Part shown: positions 7,295 to 8,541 of the stretch, piece by piece
Position numbering within the stretch: position 1 is the first letter of the stretch
Layout: every line of letters begins with the position of its first letter
Assembly: GCA_947380285.1 (NCBI GenBank)
Contig: CANCQD010000099.1
Span: 1 to 8,541, forward strand
DNA length: 8,541 bases
Direction of reading: 5' to 3'
Source: Burkholderiaceae bacterium
GTDB lineage: Bacteria > Pseudomonadota > Gammaproteobacteria > Burkholderiales > Burkholderiaceae
Program-made: the position numbers and the translations under genes
The notes under the pieces: generated by a model
What the model saw: the letters and a program-made list of their open reading frames with translations, nothing else
Databases searched by the model: none
What the model was told of the DNA's origin: nothing

Positions 7295-8425
7295 TTAACG
7301 TGGGAGCAATAACCACATCCTGCCATTTTGCTTCATACGACCTGCCATTTCTCCAGCAGAATCTCCGGATCCCCAATAGTAGTCTGCTCTTACACCGCCC
7401 ACAATAGCCTTACCCGTATCTTGTGCCATCACTAATTTCTGCAAGGGCTGATTACTCAATGGTTTGGTGGTTGCCAAAAAGACGGGCGCGCCCAACGGCA
7501 ATGCCTGTAAATCTACTGCGATACTGCGCTCACCAGTTAATGGCACGCCAAGAGCACCGTTAGGGCCCAAATCTGCTGTTACGTTTCCTGGTAATTCTTT
7601 AAAGAAAACAAAACGTGGATTTGCGTTGAGCATTTCATTGACTTGACCAGGGTTACGCTTAGCCCATTGTGAGATACCTTGCATGGTTGCTTCACTACGA
7701 GTAATTTCTTTACGATCCAGTAACCATTGAGCTGAAGATTTAAAAGGTTGATCATTGGTTCCTGCAAAACCAAGACGCAAGGTGCGGCCATCTTCAAGAC
7801 GGATTTTTCCTGAGCCCTGAATTTGCATTGAAGCAGCCTCAACAGGGTCTTGTACCCATGCAATTTCGGACCCCTTTAACACTCCTGAACTTATTAACTC
7901 TGCACGCGTTGGCCCTGGATTGGGTTTAGATTTTCGCCACGCACTAGGGTAGCCATACAGTGGCACGGTGTAAGTGCTAGTGCGGATTTGTGAGCCATTC
8001 ATCACTGGCTCGTAATAACCAGTAATTAAGCCAGTGTCACTACCAGAGCTATTGCGAATTTCATAAGCTTGAAAATTATTCTCAAAATATTTACGAATCG
8101 CCTGTGCATCTCTACTCGATATATTGCCAGCTTGAGCACATACCTGTCGCCAAATGACTTCACTACTTTTCTTGCGTAAAGCATCACAACTTTTTAACCA
8201 AGCAGGCCAAGCCTGAGCTAAATCATCATCTTCCCAGCCAGGCATTGCCTGCCAAGAAACGGCGCTAAAGCTCGCTATAGAGGAGCTGTAGTTCGATGGG
8301 GCGGCGCCAGAGCCACTAGATCGGTATCCAGGACCCCGGGTAGGAGGCGCGGAACACCCCACAATCAAACTGGCTATGAGGATAGCGAATACACTTAATG
8401 GAACTAATTTAAAGTTAAAAATCAT
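7295..8425 (-). CDS. mltA: Membrane-bound lytic murein transglycosylase A (lipoprotein)
   Basis: MltA cleaves peptidoglycan glycan strands, forming 1,6-anhydromuramyl ends, and is anchored to the outer membrane by a lipid. Counted from the ATG at 8425 (376 residues), the N terminus is a lipoprotein signal: a Lys at 6, a hydrophobic core at 7-22, and the lipobox IVGC with C24 as the lipidated residue. A Ser/Gly/Pro-rich linker runs to about 50. The MltA barrel domain covers about 125-290 (ITGYYEP at 134-140, SMQIQGSG at 199-206). The C-terminal 3D domain holds the catalytic Asp D336 in AQDTG and the conserved D347 and D355. The frame is open to a TTG at 8530, but starting there would bury the signal peptide, so the ATG at 8425 is chosen. 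The Shine-Dalgarno is weak. The start overlaps an opposed small reading frame. Confidence 0.95.
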   Translation of the reverse strand: MIFNFKLVPLSVFAILIASLIVGCSAPPTRGPGYRSSGSGAAPSNYSSSIASFSAVSWQAMPGWEDDDLAQAWPAWLKSCDALRKKSSEVIWRQVCAQAGNISSRDAQAIRKYFENNFQAYEIRNSSGSDTGLITGYYEPVMNGSQIRTSTYTVPLYGYPSAWRKSKPNPGPTRAELISSGVLKGSEIAWVQDPVEAASMQIQGSGKIRLEDGRTLRLGFAGTNDQPFKSSAQWLLDRKEITRSEATMQGISQWAKRNPGQVNEMLNANPRFVFFKELPGNVTADLGPNGALGVPLTGERSIAVDLQALPLGAPVFLATTKPLSNQPLQKLVMAQDTGKAIVGGVRADYYWGSGDSAGEMAGRMKQNGRMWLLLPR

Positions 8426-8537
8426 GATTGCCAATTTACTCGATGAATACCCAATGCTACTGTTTGCTTTTGAAGGTGCTGTTGCCTTAGGGCTTTTGTT
8501 ATTTATCGTCCTCTGGACAGGCAAAGGCAAGAAATAG
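8424..8537 (+). CDS. Possible 37-residue single-span membrane peptide
   Basis: I do not recognise this reading frame. It has an ATG at 8424 and a TAG at 8535-8537. The peptide opens with a short acidic segment (MIANLLDEYP), then an uninterrupted hydrophobic stretch at about 11-31 with one Glu (E17), and ends in a basic tail (TGKGKK). By the positive-inside rule the tail would be cytoplasmic. Codon use resembles the neighbouring genes. Its ATG shares two bases with the opposed mltA ATG. No convincing Shine-Dalgarno is present (AAAG 10-13 bases upstream at best). An alternative in-frame ATG at 8376 would add 16 residues antisense to mltA and is no better supported. It could be a real small membrane protein or a chance frame upstream of mltA. 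Confidence 0.45.
   Translation: MIANLLDEYPMLLFAFEGAVALGLLLFIVLWTGKGKK
8502..8530 (-). promoter_or_regulatory. Candidate sigma-70-like promoter for mltA
   Basis: Read on the minus strand, TTGCCT (8530-8525) and GATAAA (8507-8502) lie 17 bases apart, each matching 4 of 6 consensus positions. They would start transcription near 8495, about 70 bases before the mltA ATG. If correct, the promoter lies inside the small plus-strand reading frame. The match is modest and could be chance; mltA may instead be read from a gene beyond the window. Confidence 0.22.
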
Positions 8538-8541
8538 GATT

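Noticed and set aside
6627..7863. Plus-strand and shifted minus-strand frames within the hydratase and mltA genes
   Set aside because: They are antisense or frame-shifted copies of conserved coding sequence, with no ribosome-binding sites or family features.
8426..8530. N-terminal extension of MltA from a TTG at 8530
   Set aside because: It would put 35 polar residues before a clear lipoprotein signal peptide and lipobox, which must be at the N terminus.

Overview
The window looks like ordinary chromosome from a betaproteobacterium of the Burkholderiaceae. A free-living freshwater Polynucleobacter-like organism is my best guess. This rests on moderate GC content, the short bacterial Coq7, the BioB/BioA/BioF/BioD sequence style, and an MltA lipoprotein of betaproteobacterial type. 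The genus is an inference from recognition; no search was run. There are no tRNA or rRNA genes, transposases, CRISPR arrays, phage genes or other signs of recent transfer. No stretch over 300 bases lacks a gene.

Layout: 1-136 is AT-rich non-coding DNA downstream of coq7. On the minus strand, bioB (777-1826) is followed 10 bases later by coq7 (137-766), giving a probable bioB-coq7 transcript. Across an 88-base divergent gap, bioA-bioF-bioD (1915-5217) run on the plus strand with overlapping ends of 4 and 8 bases. After a 56-base gap comes an M20-family amidohydrolase (5274-6470) on the same strand. It converges on a minus-strand pair, mltA (7295-8425) and then an enoyl-CoA hydratase/isomerase family gene (6491-7267). 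An AT-rich inverted repeat lies at the convergence point. At the right edge a 37-codon plus-strand reading frame (8424-8537) encodes a possible single-span membrane peptide. Its ATG shares two bases with the mltA ATG.

How the genes work together: BioF, BioA, BioD and BioB catalyse the last four steps of biotin synthesis, from pimeloyl thioester plus alanine to KAPA, DAPA, dethiobiotin and biotin. The genes that make the pimeloyl thioester (bioC/bioH type) are not here. Coq7 is a di-iron hydroxylase of ubiquinone synthesis and is unrelated to biotin, although it appears to share the bioB transcript. MltA trims peptidoglycan from the outer membrane. The hydratase is a generic acyl-CoA enzyme. 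The amidohydrolase has no assigned substrate.

Most of the window is well-known housekeeping content. The points most worth a second look are the head-to-head small reading frame at mltA, the bioB-coq7 pairing, and the amidohydrolase attached to the biotin genes. I found no convincing new system.
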